DNA of 64,000 nt, from positions 4,903,001-4,967,000 of the forward strand of contig CM060191.1 in assembly GCA_030549335.1 (NCBI GenBank). The letters are read 5' to 3'. The notes below the pieces were generated by a model, which made no database searches, had not been told where the DNA came from, and saw only the letters and a list, made by a program, of their open reading frames with translations. This document shows positions 37,135-48,399 of the stretch, piece by piece; position 1 is the stretch's first letter, and each line of letters opens with the position of its first letter. The position numbers and the translations under genes were made by a program. The DNA comes from Pontederia crassipes (lineage: Eukaryota; Streptophyta; Magnoliopsida; Commelinales; Pontederiaceae).

Positions 37135-40100
37135 ACATGAAATGATCGACAAGTATAATTGTAGCCTCTCGAGAAAAGAGTAAAAAAAAGGGAAATGTGA
37201 GTCCCTAACCAAATCTCCATTCCTGAAGAAGAAATGAGATGTGTACATTACTCCCCACCTGACATCGCTTCTCACAAAAGATAACCCGATTGCGCTGCTG
37301 TCAGATGGCTCAAATACTAGTCAAAAAGGTCTCTAATGATGCTCTCCAACTCTGTCTATGTCCAAAGGGACTGCCAGATGATGCTCTCCAACTCTGTCTA
37401 TGTCCAACAATTGCTCAAAGGGATTGCCAGATGTCTCTGACACTGATGGAAGTGTGCTCATAGTGGTCGTCTGTCACCAAACCTCTCGGGATACAGGGTA
37501 GTCAAAGAATAAGTGAGCAATGTCCTCCTTGTCCTTGCCACATTGCATGCAAGATGTGTCACTGTGGGGCGCCCATCTCGTCCTGTATACTCTAGTCATA
37601 ACGCATGAGCCAAGCAAAGAGCTTAACCTCTAATGGAACTAGGGAGCACCAAAGAAGTTTGCAATTCACCTTGAATGTGTTTGAGGATGTAGAGGTAGAG
37701 AATGTAAGCTGAAAAGGACTTTTATATTTACGCACAACCACCCGGCCTGGAGGGGTATGGGGGAATGGGGCAATCGCTGGTTTGACAGTGGGGGGCTGAA
37801 GCTTGGGGTCCAAGAGCCAGTGCCAAGGCCACTGGCTTCGCTTTCAACTAGGTCTCTGCCACCATCACGCCAGGATGTGCTGCCAGGGCCTATGCCGAGG
37901 GAACGCCGTTGCTAGCAGGCCCCAGGTAATCAGTCTTGCTGTCAAAATGGGAAGGTCTCTGAGGCCCCACGTGGCAGGATGTTCTTGGACCCCCAAGATA
38001 GGTCACACCCATAACAAGTAAAAAACATCGCATGCTACAAACTGTTCTCGGGCCCAATGATCAGCCCCATCCACCAGGCTAGGGGAGTCCAATTATAATG
38101 AAGGTATTGAATGTCCAATCCTCCCTATGAGGTGAGTTGATGTACGTTGTAGATGGACTCCTCGCCAGTAAAAATTGCGACCCTATGAAAAGAATTTGCT
38201 CTTCAAAGAATCTATCCGCCTCAAGACCTGGTTAGGAATCCGAATGATTGACATATAGTGGGTCGGGAGTACAGAGAAGACCGATCAGAGTAGGATGAGC
38301 CGGCCACCACGTAACAATGGTCTCGAACTCCACCCCTCTAGTATGTGCTCCAACTGCCCGATGACCGGGAGGTGATGTGGTGGTCGAAGACCCAAATATG
38401 TGAGCGTTAGGGTACTGGTCAGGGTGAAGCTCGTTCGTGCAGCAAGCTGCTTCATCAGTAACCATGCCACTGTTCAAATTTGTTGAATTGTGTTTCTCCT
38501 ATTTGCAGTATGTTCTAGTTATGAATTTTTACTACTAAATTTTCTATTTGCATCTGGCAAGTAAAAACTCATACATACTAGAGGAAAATAGGATTGTAGT
38601 GCACTGTGTACTGCACCAATTTTACTTCTAAAATCTACTTATTTTATGAGTTAAACAGTGTTTTTTTGTCATGATCACGGTTATTGGATAGTTCAGTAGT
38701 AACAAAAAAAACATTTTATTGAACTTGTTAATTGGATAATCACATCTCTCTGACCTTTTGCGTTTGAATTTTCCTCAAAAAAAACTTGTGATGGGTTTGA
38801 ATGTGATGCATCCCTGCCAAGTTAATTCAATGGCCAAAAGTAGTGTACTATTCGAGGTGTAATGCTAGGTGCATTACATTACCATTTTACTTATATTTTT
38901 TTCTTTATCATTTTATATTGTAGAATTTGAGAGGGATACACTCAGCTAGAGAATTTGTATGGTGGTATAATGGGCATCCTGACTGTTATAACATGTTACC
39001 TGACTTGAAGAGGTCAGATACTGCTGTGGTTCTTGGGCAGGTATGTTGCTTTGAAGTTGCAGCTGGATCTCATTGACCTAGTAACAAACTTGTGGACATT
39101 GTATAACAATTTAGTTCATAGAGTAGCATGCAGCAGATACATGTATATGCAATTGAATGTTCATTCTTTATCATCCATGTCTATGCAATTGAATGCTTAT
39201 TATGTATCATCCAAGTTTTCCCTTTTCCCTACTGATTAGTTCAAGGAAATTCCATCTCAAAAAATAATAAATAAATAGATAAATAATAAAAGATTTGTGT
39301 TACCCTAGTTGATAGCTATAAGTTGATCAATTTTTTGACGAAGTATAACATGATCATTTGTTACCTTATCTATCTTCTACAAATGTAATTACTATATTAA
39401 CTAAAATATTTCCTTTGAAAGATACTAATAACATCATTTTCAGGGTAATGTAGCTCTTGATGTTGCACGCATTCTTTTGCGGCCAGTTACTGAGTTGGAA
39501 ACAACTGATATTGCTGAACATGCTTTGGTTTCTCTGCGTGAGAGCACCATAAGGTTTGGTACTTGAATGGATTAAGGATTTATTTTCCTTTCAGTTGAAA
39601 TTTTGCATCAATGGCACTTGAATTTGGTGCTTATCGTGTCACCCACTTTTCAAAAGGAAGGTTTACTTGGTCGGAAGGCGAGGCCCAGTGCAGGCAGCTT
39701 GCACGGCCAAAGAACTGCGTGAAATTCTTGGTAAGAGTTTGTTTTATTGGATAAACACAAGATTGTGTTGTTGTCCTTTTACCTTTCAAACAAAGAGTTT
39801 GTTTTCTTGCTCAAATTTGATTGCATTTGCTGCTTGTTCCTATTAGAAAATTGTCTTTAATGTACTTTAACTGAAAAGTCTATCAGATTACCTATTTTGT
39901 GAATATTATGCACACAATGGATAACCTTTTGGAACATGTTCTAAATATTTCGTATTTTGAATCATCGTGATTGTTCACTCAGTTTACAATGTGAATGCAT
40001 TAAGGGAAATATTGGATTGTAAAAAAAAATATTTAACCTTCTTTACTGTTTATGCAGGTCTAAAAAATATTCAAGTGTGTGTTAAAGAATCTGACCTAAT

Positions 40101-43100
40101 TACGTCTCCAAGGGATGAGGTATATATCAGTTGTTTTGTAATTATCGACCTCTTCCATTTGGGCTTTCTTCATTAGCTTCCGTATATGAGGTGCTACCAG
40201 TAATTGGTTGGTTTATTTGGTTAGGTTTAACCCCGGAAAGAGGTCATAAGATCAAATTCCGGAAGTATTCATTGATGTCCTTACGTCAAACTAGATTAGT
40301 CAGGGCTCAATGGGCCTCTGGATATTAAGGTTAGCACCTAAAAAAAATAATGCGATGTTATACGTATTGGGCTTCTAATTTCTTTTATTAATTCAAAACA
40401 TATTCCCACACTTTATCCCATCTTAAAGTTCTGATTATGTCTTAAATTCAGAACATTTCTCCTTCCACTTCAAATGATGTGACTTTGGACATCTAATATC
40501 ATATGAATATATTATTTAGTACTTTCTCAAAAAAAAATTGTACTACCGTATGCTACAAATTTCCTAATGACGTCCACTAGTGACAATAAACAATAGGCTT
40601 CTGGTCTTGATGACAAAGTTAAATTCTTCGTAGCAATTATGCCAGTGGTCAAATGACATTTTCTATTATTTATCTCCATCGAGTGCCTTTCTAATTCTAT
40701 TTAGCATCTTAGCTGAAGAAATTATTTTCTTTGTAGGAGGAACTAAAAGGTAACAGAATACACAGACGAGTTTATGAGTTATTATGTAAAGCAGCAACTT
40801 CTAGTCGGGAAGACTACATTGCTGAACCTCGAGAACTCCAGTTCGCGTTCTTTAGGAGTCCTAATAGCTTTTTACCCTCTGATGATGGATGCAATGTTCG
40901 AGCTGTACGCTTCGAGGAGACTCAATTAAAAGGTTACACTTTTAAGTCATTCACACAATCACACTGTTATTTTCTTTTTGGGTTGTTCTGTTGGACATTA
41001 CCTAAGCACTCTTTGCATGCCCATTGCAAGATATCTGTGAAAACAAATGTTTTAGAATACTTTTATAATGATCCTGATTATGGATTAACATTCTTTTTCA
41101 CCAGAAGATGGTTCTGGAAAGCAAATTGCAATTGGGACTGGAAGGTTCGAGGACATTGAATGTGGGTATGTTTGTTCAGTGAGGTTACTAGAGATTTTCT
41201 TTGTTCAACCAAGTTTCCAAAACGTACTTTCTGGTGTTTAGGCTGGTGCTCAAGAGCATTGGTTACAAGTCACTGCCAGTTGAGGGATTGCCATTTGATG
41301 AGCATAGAGGTCAGTCACAAACTTAACCTTTTGTATCCTGTGAATGATCATATAAGTATGAAATATAGGTTGCATCAAAGTTAACCTATATTTTCACTCA
41401 GTTTTGGAAAAAAAAAAATTTTTGGCACTAAGTCACAAGTAACGTTAGTTACTTGTTTTGGAACTGATATGTTCTATGCAAAATGAAATTACTAGTTGCA
41501 ATTGAGATGTATGAATGATTGCAAAACTATGAGGTTCACTCACTAGCTAGGTAAATGGTTATCTTCTATCGAGCTGATTCTGGATTTTTGTTGCAACCCA
41601 GATCATAATTGGACTTCCATTATTTCTTTATTTGTTCGGAGCTTGGGCGTGGGTGGTTGGAGGTTTGAAGTGCATTAGGCCTATATTTTGCTGTAGTTTT
41701 TCTTTGGCCAATTTGATGTCAGCCCATCAATTCCAACTATGTGATCTCACTTACTTAAAACAAGCTGATATAACTGCAAGTGCTATAGTGGTTTCTTCTT
41801 TTGAGAGGGAAAACTATAGTGGGCTGTCTGGCCCAATTTAGTTGAGAGTCCTAAATCTAGTACACCTTTCAGCATCTGCTGAATCCTGCCTCCCCTTTTC
41901 TCAAGGTGAAATCCACAGTTGGAATTGCAATGAGTCTGCCTAGTTTAAGTTGTTGAATGACAAATTTCACCTGGGGATATCTACAAGTGAAGTCAGTGGG
42001 TTTCACTGCAAAAGATGCCATGACATATTTCAATTTATGTGTGCTATCAACTTTATCTGCCATATCGTCACACAATATATCGTTTCATCCGCAATGTGAT
42101 GTGTGAAAGGTTAATACATTTTTTCACTGCAAAAGATGCCATGACATATTTCCATTTAGGTGTACTATCAACTTTATCTGCCATATCGTCACACAAATAT
42201 ATCGTTTCATCCGCAATGTGATGTGTGAAAGGTTAATACATCTTGCATTTATTGCTCCACTTGTAATGTAAAGTAGAGAAAGTGAGCCTCAAGTACAACA
42301 AATAAATGGATGTATAATCTTGTGTTTTTGAACCTTTGGAAAAAAAAGGAAAAATGGTGGCTATGCAGCAAATTAATCACAACCAAACTTTAGATTCTTG
42401 TGAAAAAGAAACACTAAAGGTTTAATTTGCTTAGTTCTACATCGAAGCATATGCTTAGTTCTTATGACGATTCAGTCAAATTCTTTTGTTCGTTTGTATT
42501 ATTATGATTGATGTCTAGATTTCTCTGGTAGGTGTGCTGCCCAACATAAGAGGTAGAGTGCTCAGCGGTGATCGTCCAGAAAATGCCAATGTGGAGCAAA
42601 GGTTATATGTAGTTGGATGGTTGAAAAGAGGACCAACAGGAATAATTGGGACTAATCTCCATTGTGCTGAGGAAACTGTAAGTTCAATTAATACCATGTC
42701 ACATTCAAAAGTTAACCAATTTTATTAGTAAAGCATACATGAAGAGAACATCTTCATGGAGAACCAGAAATTTGGTAACACTTGATAACTTGCATCACAA
42801 ACAAAACTTTCCATCTGAGAAATAAGATCGTTGGCCTTATCAGACATCCTGTTGGGCATAACCAAGGTCTAGTTAAAAAAGTTTCTGCCATTCGGGGAAT
42901 CAGTATTCACATATTTATTTTAAAGTTCATGTAACTTACTAATATGAACACAAATCGTTGGCTGTTCCAGGCCATCATTAATTCATATGTTGCTGGAAAT
43001 GACAGGTATCCAGTATTCTGGAGGATCTTCAGAATGGATTGAACACTGTGACACCGAAACCAGGGAGACAAGGCCTTCTCCGAGTCCTAGAAGAAAAGAA

Positions 43101-43245
43101 CATCAGATTTGTGCCATTTAGTGATTGGGAAAAGATTGATTTCTGGGAGAAGACAGAAGGCCATCTGAGAAACAAACCAAGGCAAAAGCTAACAACATGG
43201 AACGAGCTCCTTACTGCTGCAACTGGATCAGGGGTACAAAGCTAG
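29352..43245 (+). CDS. NADPH:ferredoxin (adrenodoxin) oxidoreductase, mitochondrial
   Basis: The flavoenzyme passes electrons from NADPH to mitochondrial ferredoxin for Fe-S cluster assembly and related steps. Thirteen exons with consistent phases: 29352-29543, 29807-29911, 35015-35128, 35409-35462, 38924-39040, 39444-39553, 39657-39730, 40058-40119, 40737-40932, 41105-41165, 41242-41309, 42532-42677 and 43006-43245. They give 512 aa, a little longer than the Arabidopsis homologue. Residues 1-45 are Ser/Arg/Leu-rich like a mitochondrial presequence. Then come [13 protein letters not shown] (FAD), [59 protein letters not shown] (NADP), [23 protein letters not shown] and [22 protein letters not shown]. 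The ATG at 29352 is chosen; the frame opens earlier only with a non-ATG codon. Introns 2 and 4 are large and full of transposons. No exon is damaged, so I expect a working gene. Confidence 0.95.
31051..33527 (-). mobile_element. Small gag-only LTR retrotransposon in intron 2 of the ferredoxin reductase gene
   Basis: The LTRs are 31051-31537 and 33080-33527 (about 490 and 450 bp) with a perfect 5 bp target duplication CCTTT (31046-31050 and 33528-33532). On minus, the 5' LTR is the right one; the primer-binding site TGGTATCAGAGC follows it and a purine tract precedes the left LTR. Between them lies only a gag-like region (about 33127 to 31895) with a retrotransposon gag segment and a CCHC zinc knuckle. 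No protease, reverse transcriptase or integrase fits in the 1.5 kb. Family: Ty3/Gypsy-like gag, non-autonomous (TR-GAG style). It looks broken in a few places. The LTRs differ visibly, so it is moderately old. Confidence 0.88.
33533..34672. other. Intron 2 sequence without recognised features
   Basis: A short CT repeat lies at about 33796-33820. The open frames at 34282-34617 (minus) and 34341-34571 (plus) are without recognised domains. Nothing else supported. Confidence 0.5.
34690..34870 (-). mobile_element. SINE-like copy (subfamily A) in intron 2
   Basis: Same family as 24208-24390. A 17 bp target duplication TATTGATGACCCTTAAA flanks it (34673-34689 and 34871-34887). This proves insertion as a unit and fixes the 5' end at the AACTCCGCC start. 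Confidence 0.9.
35802..35995 (-). mobile_element. 5'-truncated RTE LINE 3' end in intron 4
   Basis: This is the last 194 bp of the RTE LINE with its TTG-type tail (some repeats changed to GAC), read on minus. A perfect 20 bp duplication beginning TAATGGTAGTAC flanks it (35782-35801 and 35996-36015), a textbook product of target-primed reverse transcription. Confidence 0.93.
36487..37013 (-). mobile_element. Chimeric retro-insertion: SINE fused to a foreign gene-like fragment, intron 4
   Basis: A single 16 bp duplication TTGATGAAGCATAACA (36471-36486 and 37014-37029) encloses both a SINE copy (36487-36661) and about 350 bp of other sequence (36662-37013). On minus, the extra sequence comes first and holds an open frame (from about 36955) rich in Lys, Glu and Asn, with an RRSPRNK motif, running into the SINE. 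It has the look of a cDNA piece of a nuclear protein gene. Since one duplication encloses both, they went in together. Confidence 0.85.
37088..37132. repeat. TA microsatellite in intron 4
   Basis: About 20 TA repeats preceded by a short GT run. Confidence 0.95.
37480..38470 (-). mobile_element. L1-type LINE remnant in intron 4
   Basis: On minus, 38470-38285 encodes a segment like the C-terminal part of plant L1 reverse transcriptases (TYLGL...[18 protein letters not shown]). 37690-37500 encodes a zinc-binding segment ([19 protein letters not shown], then a C-x2-C...H pattern) typical of the end of these proteins. The frame between is broken by stops. The 5' part is missing and no tail or target duplication was found. 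Confidence 0.7.
41999..42241. repeat. Tandem 121 bp duplication in intron 11
   Basis: Two copies (from about 42001 and 42122) beginning TTTCACTGCAAAAGATGCC and ending in GAAAGGTTAATACAT differ at a handful of bases. No effect on exons is seen. Confidence 0.9.
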
Positions 43246-45240
43246 TATAACTTTTGACCTTCATGTTTTTCTCCCCTCCCTATCCCGATAATAATCAAAC
43301 TTCATTAGGAGCTGTCATATCGACTTTTTCGAAATTTCTATCTTGATGTTTTGCTTTATCTTTTTTTTTCCCTTCAAGGGGCGCTTTATCTGTTTTTGCT
43401 TAAAATAAATTTATTGGCTCATATGAATCTATAATCACATCATTTCTCTACTATTTATTCCAACAATGCTTGAAGAAGCAACAATGTAGCCTATTAATGT
43501 AATTGCCGGGCGAGGTCTGAATAATTGTTTAACTCCTCTCAATTTTGTGAAAGATTGCTTAATTCCTATCTCAATCTTATGAATTTTTTTTTCTTGCTGA
43601 TGATTAATCTGCACATATAAATGTATCATCCTTGTTATTGGATTTGATTCCTGGTAGTAGGTATTGTCCATTTCAGTTAGATCACTAAGGTCCGTTTGGT
43701 AATGGAACCAAGGTGGAGCCCCACCCTTCGGCCGGTTCCATCTGATTCTGTCAAAAGCAGCCAGAGGAACTGCGAGTTGGAACTGAGGCCTCACGTGATT
43801 CAGGTTTCACCTTTTTGTTAGAACCGGAGCAAGTAGCAGGTGTCCACTTTTTTTTTTTTGCCATGAGGTGACTTTTTTTGTATTTGCTTTTTCTTTTTTT
43901 CTTTTCTGTTCTTATTTTCTCTCACTCACACTTTACCCTTACAAAATAGTTTATTATATATAAAATATTTATAATAAAATATTAATATAATATTATTTAT
44001 TCCTTATTATTTTATTAAGAAATTTAATATTTCGTTAATTATATTTAATTTTAAAAATGATTTTTTTAATTTGAATACTATATTTTTAGCAAAAATGTTT
44101 CCATAAAAAATTTAATTTATAATTTTATTTTCATTAATAAAATTATATTTTATAATTATAATAATTATTTTTAATTCAAAATTTATCAAATATTCATCCA
44201 TTACATCAATTTTTTTTCATCATATTAATTTTTTTAATTTTTCATCGTTACGTTTCATTTCATTCAAACATATCTTGAACTAATTTATGAATTCAACTAT
44301 TGCTCGAGAATTTAGGAAAAATAATGATTCCGTTTGTGAGTTCAGGTGGAATGCCTCTCGTATTAGCGTGACTTGAATTTTAAGCAATGCGGGTTATAGC
44401 CCCCTCAAAGCTTTCACACACCGAAGACAACAATGGCAAGTCACAAGACAAAAATATCGAAGGTTGGAGGCGAGAAGAAACTTTAAGTGTATTACTGAAA
44501 AGATATATAAAGTTTTGAAAGAAGTTGCAGTCTCACTGTCTCACTCCAACCTCTCGAATGTTAGTAGTCTCGAATGTTTGTGTACAGGGTTACTAATACT
44601 CGACTAATATCATGTTCAGCGGTTAATACGATGGATAAATTATGGCCACATGATAGACTCTGAAATTGAACATTCCTTAATACTTAGACCGGATTCCGTT
44701 TACTAGGAAGATATCAAAAGGATCAAACTAACATTAGGTCAAATCCATTTTAGAAAAAGAAAATCATTAATACCTCTTTCCAAATTGTTTTTCTACCTTC
44801 CTTCCTTGGAAATGTTTTTAACAAATATTGTTACATGGGGAGGAAAGGAATTCCACACACATGGAATTTATAAAGTCCATTCTTTGTTGGACTACGTCGA
44901 ACATGTTAGAGTCATTATTAGATAGGAGAATGAATGCAAATGAAGATACAATGATTTCTACTTAGACGCTTCTTATTCCGAACTCCTAATAAAACTGGCC
45001 CTTTTAATTATAAAATCCATTAAGTGTAGCTTAGGAATTGATAAATTTCTTTATTTGGAGCATGATTTGACACATTTATGAATAATTATCATTTAAGAAC
45101 TCCTATGTTTTTCAAGCTTTTTTTCGTTAATTTTGCTAATTAAAATGCTGAAAAAACATGCTGCATACATAACATTCCATGATGATTCGAGTAGCCATAA
45201 GAGATTTTTACGGTCGGGGAAAAGCTTTCCTTAATTTTTT
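43246..45240. other. Intergenic DNA with a possible DNA-transposon end at 43688
   Basis: At 43688 a GGTCCGTTTGGTAATGG start precedes about 180 bp of mixed and then very AT-rich sequence (43870-44260), similar in layout to 5684-6110. The right end is not identified. The remainder is AT-rich with no gene. Confidence 0.35.
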
Positions 45241-45262
45241 TTTAAATTGAGCTATAATCTGA

Positions 45263-45460
45263 TAACTCCGTCTATATTTTATAGTCGGACCCAAGCCCGG
45301 ATAAAGGAGGAGAGTTGTGTTAGGCCTCGACAGTCAGCGTAAAATCCTGTCGAATCTCATGAACATGGATCAACGAATATATTTGATTACTAATAAAGCG
45401 GAATGGCGTCGTATGATCTATGTAGCCGATTTCACCTAGTGTAATAAGGTTTTGGTGTTG
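45263..45460 (+). mobile_element. SINE-like copy (subfamily A), plus orientation
   Basis: Starts at AACTCCGTCTATATTTTATA and ends in the RTE-type tail. It carries the longer LINE-like segment TTACTAATAAAGCGGAATGG. The 16 bp target duplication TTGAGCTAT(A/C)ATCTGA has one mismatch (45247-45262 and 45461-45476). Confidence 0.85.
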
Positions 45461-45476
45461 TTGAGCTATCATCTGA

Positions 45477-47060
45477 GATTGATATTTTTTTTGTTATATA
45501 CATTTTTCTATGAAAACATGCAGTATTTTTTTTTCTTGAGTTTATCTCTAAATTTAAACATTTTAATTTAATCTTAATTACATTTTCACATACTCTAAAT
45601 GTCCTTTAACTAAATTATAGATTTTCTAAACTTGTTAACTTTATTTTCTAAAATTATTAATTTTCCTTTATATAATTTTAAGAAATGAAAAATAACAAAG
45701 AAATCGAATTGATAGTAAAAAACATAACTTTTTACGTAGCTAATTTTAGTAACGAATCATATTTAGCATTTTAATGGCCAAAATTATGTTCCACGTGGTT
45801 TTAATAAAATGATGTGATATCCTCATTAATCTCAAAAGTTTAATACATTTTCTTCAAATAGTTAGAAAAGTTAATCGTGTTGAATAAAAATGTTTATAAA
45901 GTAGAGAGGTGAACACAATTTGAAAGTCTAATCTTGGTCATCTAATTCATAGTTGGATAAATAAACCTAAAGACACAGTAGTAGGAAGCTGCACAAGAAA
46001 TCAGGCATATAAGATATATAATAAAATGCTTATTCTCCAATGTTCCACATTCCATGAAACTGAGAATCAACATGAGACATTGACAGTTTGCCGTTGCTGG
46101 CATGCTATTACACTTGAACCAGAGTCATGCATGTCCCTGTTTTTCAGGACTCAAGTTTTGTTATCATTACTTGGTGAATCAGCAAATGTGCCTGAAGATT
46201 CAACTGGATAATTCCATTTCTGAACTTACAAAGAAACAAGAAGGTTGAAATCATAAAGTTCATAATAGCTTCCAGTAATTCATAATTATGTCAAACAGAA
46301 TGCCTTATACCTACCTTTACCTGGTAGAGACAGCCTTCGATTTATACAGAGGAGTGCAACATTTGCTAATACCTCTGCAACAAGATGAAAGTGGTGATTT
46401 TTCCATAATGGAGGTCAGAAACAAATGTCCATGAGGAAAATAATCATAGATAGAAATTTTACATCACATTTTTGTACGATATTATTAACAATATAGTCTC
46501 AGGATAATTATTATTCCAGTAATTTATAGTTACTTGACTTCATACTTAACATAGAAGTTTGGATATTTCAGAAATTGTGACATACTGAGATTCCATTTGC
46601 ATGAGATGCATGTAAATTCACAGAAACATTAGAGGATACATAGATATGAAATGCAACACCTAAGTTATAATTGCTTAGTTTTGTTTCTTGAGAAGGCATA
46701 AATGTTTAATTAATCTGGATAAAGCAGAAATATTGTAGAATAATGAAAACAAATCAAGATGATAAGATTAGCAAAACATTAATAAGTTTGATTAATGATA
46801 GAGACTTTAAGCTTCTGAGAACTCCAACATACTGGAATTCAATAAACATAAGATAAACAACCATATTAGATACATTAGATGAACCTGAAGTTATGAAACA
46901 GAATTGTGAAAAGCGCTAATACATTAGATGAACCATATCTATACAATTCAATAAACATATTACATAAGTTTTAGGAAACAGAATTCTTAGTCTATAGCTG
47001 GCTAGCTAATAGTTTATGTAAAGAACTTATTGAAGAATTGTGAAAGGCTTTCCAAGAACA
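45477..47060. other. AT-rich intergenic DNA
   Basis: No gene, RNA gene or element ends recognised. Confidence 0.5.
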
Positions 47061-47061
47061 T

Positions 47062-47217
47062 ACAACAACAACAACAAAGCCTTATCCCACTAGGTGGAGT
47101 CGGCTAAAAAATCCATATTCATGAGATTCGACAGGGTTTTACGTTGGCTGTCGGGGCCTAACACAACCCTCCTCCTTTATCTGGGCTTGGGACCGGATAT
47201 AAAACATAGGCGAAGTT
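47062..47217 (-). mobile_element. SINE-like copy (subfamily B)
   Basis: Same family, but on minus the middle reads CATATTCATGAG reversed into GGATTTTTTAGCCGACTCC; that is, a segment present in subfamily A is missing. The copy at 61316-61417 has the same change, so the two form a subfamily. A clear target duplication was not found. A GC-rich block directly adjoins its 5' side. Confidence 0.8.
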
Positions 47218-47227
47218 ATTTTTTTCT

Positions 47228-47660
47228 CTCCGGAGCCGCCCGTGGAAGGTACCGCCACGCCGGAGCGCTTGATATCCACGTTCGCGGTCCCCATCGAAAC
47301 CCCCCGACGAGGCCGAGTCCGCCGGAAAGATCGCTGGAGAGGTCGCCGGACGGGCCGCCGGAGCGGTCGGCCCGACGCCCTCTACGGAGCCGCCTGTTTT
47401 GTTGTAGCCGCGTGGGCGAATCCCGCCTCGCCGGAAATGCGACGGAGCCGACTTCGCCGGAATCTCGCCGGAGCCGCCCGTGGAAGGTATCGCCACGCCG
47501 GAGCGCTTGATATCCACGTTTGCGGTCCCCGTCGAAATCCCGAGAAAGCCGACTTCGCCGGAAAGTTCGCCGGAGAGGTCGCCGGATGGGCCGCCGGAGC
47601 GGCCGGTCCGGCGCCCTCTCCGGCGCCGGCGATACCCGCCCGAGGTCCGTGGTCCGCATG
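47228..47660. repeat. GC-rich block with two copies of a 238 bp unit
   Basis: The phrase GGAGCCGCCCGTGGAAGGTA begins at 47232 and again at 47470, followed by the same text with few changes. The block is full of CCGGCGRR / TTCGCCGGA words and very GC-rich, flanked on both sides by AT-rich DNA. Open frames on both strands are by-products of composition and no domain is recognised. It lies on the 5' side of the SINE at 47062-47217. Confidence 0.75.
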
Positions 47661-48399
47661 TCGAGGGGTTGAGGCAGGCAAATCGACATTCTTTTCAGAA
47701 AATGATATCTGCAGCGGTTATCTGATTAGTTGAGTCAATATAGGTAACAAATGAGCAATTATGACAGCTTGTATAGTTTAAACTCAAGGCTTTATGTTTG
47801 TGTCATTCAATTAACACATACATTTTATAATTCAAACCCTAGTTTGATTGCTAGACAAGAGTTAGTGCAGTTGTTGTGTTTGATGGAGAGAGGACTCACA
47901 ACTCGAAATGCAAAGTTGCACTTTGTCATGCTACTTTTTAATTCCTTAACTAATACACTCAACATGTGCAATCATGGGGAACTGATGGCAACAGATTATC
48001 AAAATTTTAGAATGCCAAAGGAGAAGTTTTTTTTAGGGCTCACATGCCAAAGGTCTGCTTACATATGTAAGTACTATTGCTTGCAATAATTATCAGCAAC
48101 CAATGCACTTATCTGATTGCATGAAGGCCACTTTGATTTGTTTACACCTATTTGATTTTAGATTAAAGGCGAGTTCAAAGAAACCTGGTTTATTTGCATC
48201 TGAGTCTTTTCTGTCATATGCAAAGTGCACCAGAGGATAAATAATGGACTGTACTCAAAGAGGAAAAGGAAGGGCCAAAGTAAAATATGTATCAGATAAA
48301 TATTAGAACGAGATATATACTTAACAATCTATGGTTGGGCTGGTTTGAACATTAACTTATAACTGTATTCTTTAGAAAACTGAGAAACTAAATAGGACA
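47661..48399. other. Downstream flank of the PSK-receptor gene
   Basis: No gene recognised. The 3' untranslated part of the minus-strand receptor gene must fall in the right portion; no polyadenylation site can be fixed. Confidence 0.4.

Noticed and set aside
47094-47733. Several overlapping open frames on both strands in the GC-rich block
   Set aside because: All six frames are open because the DNA is very GC-rich; the translations are Arg/Pro-rich without any domain.
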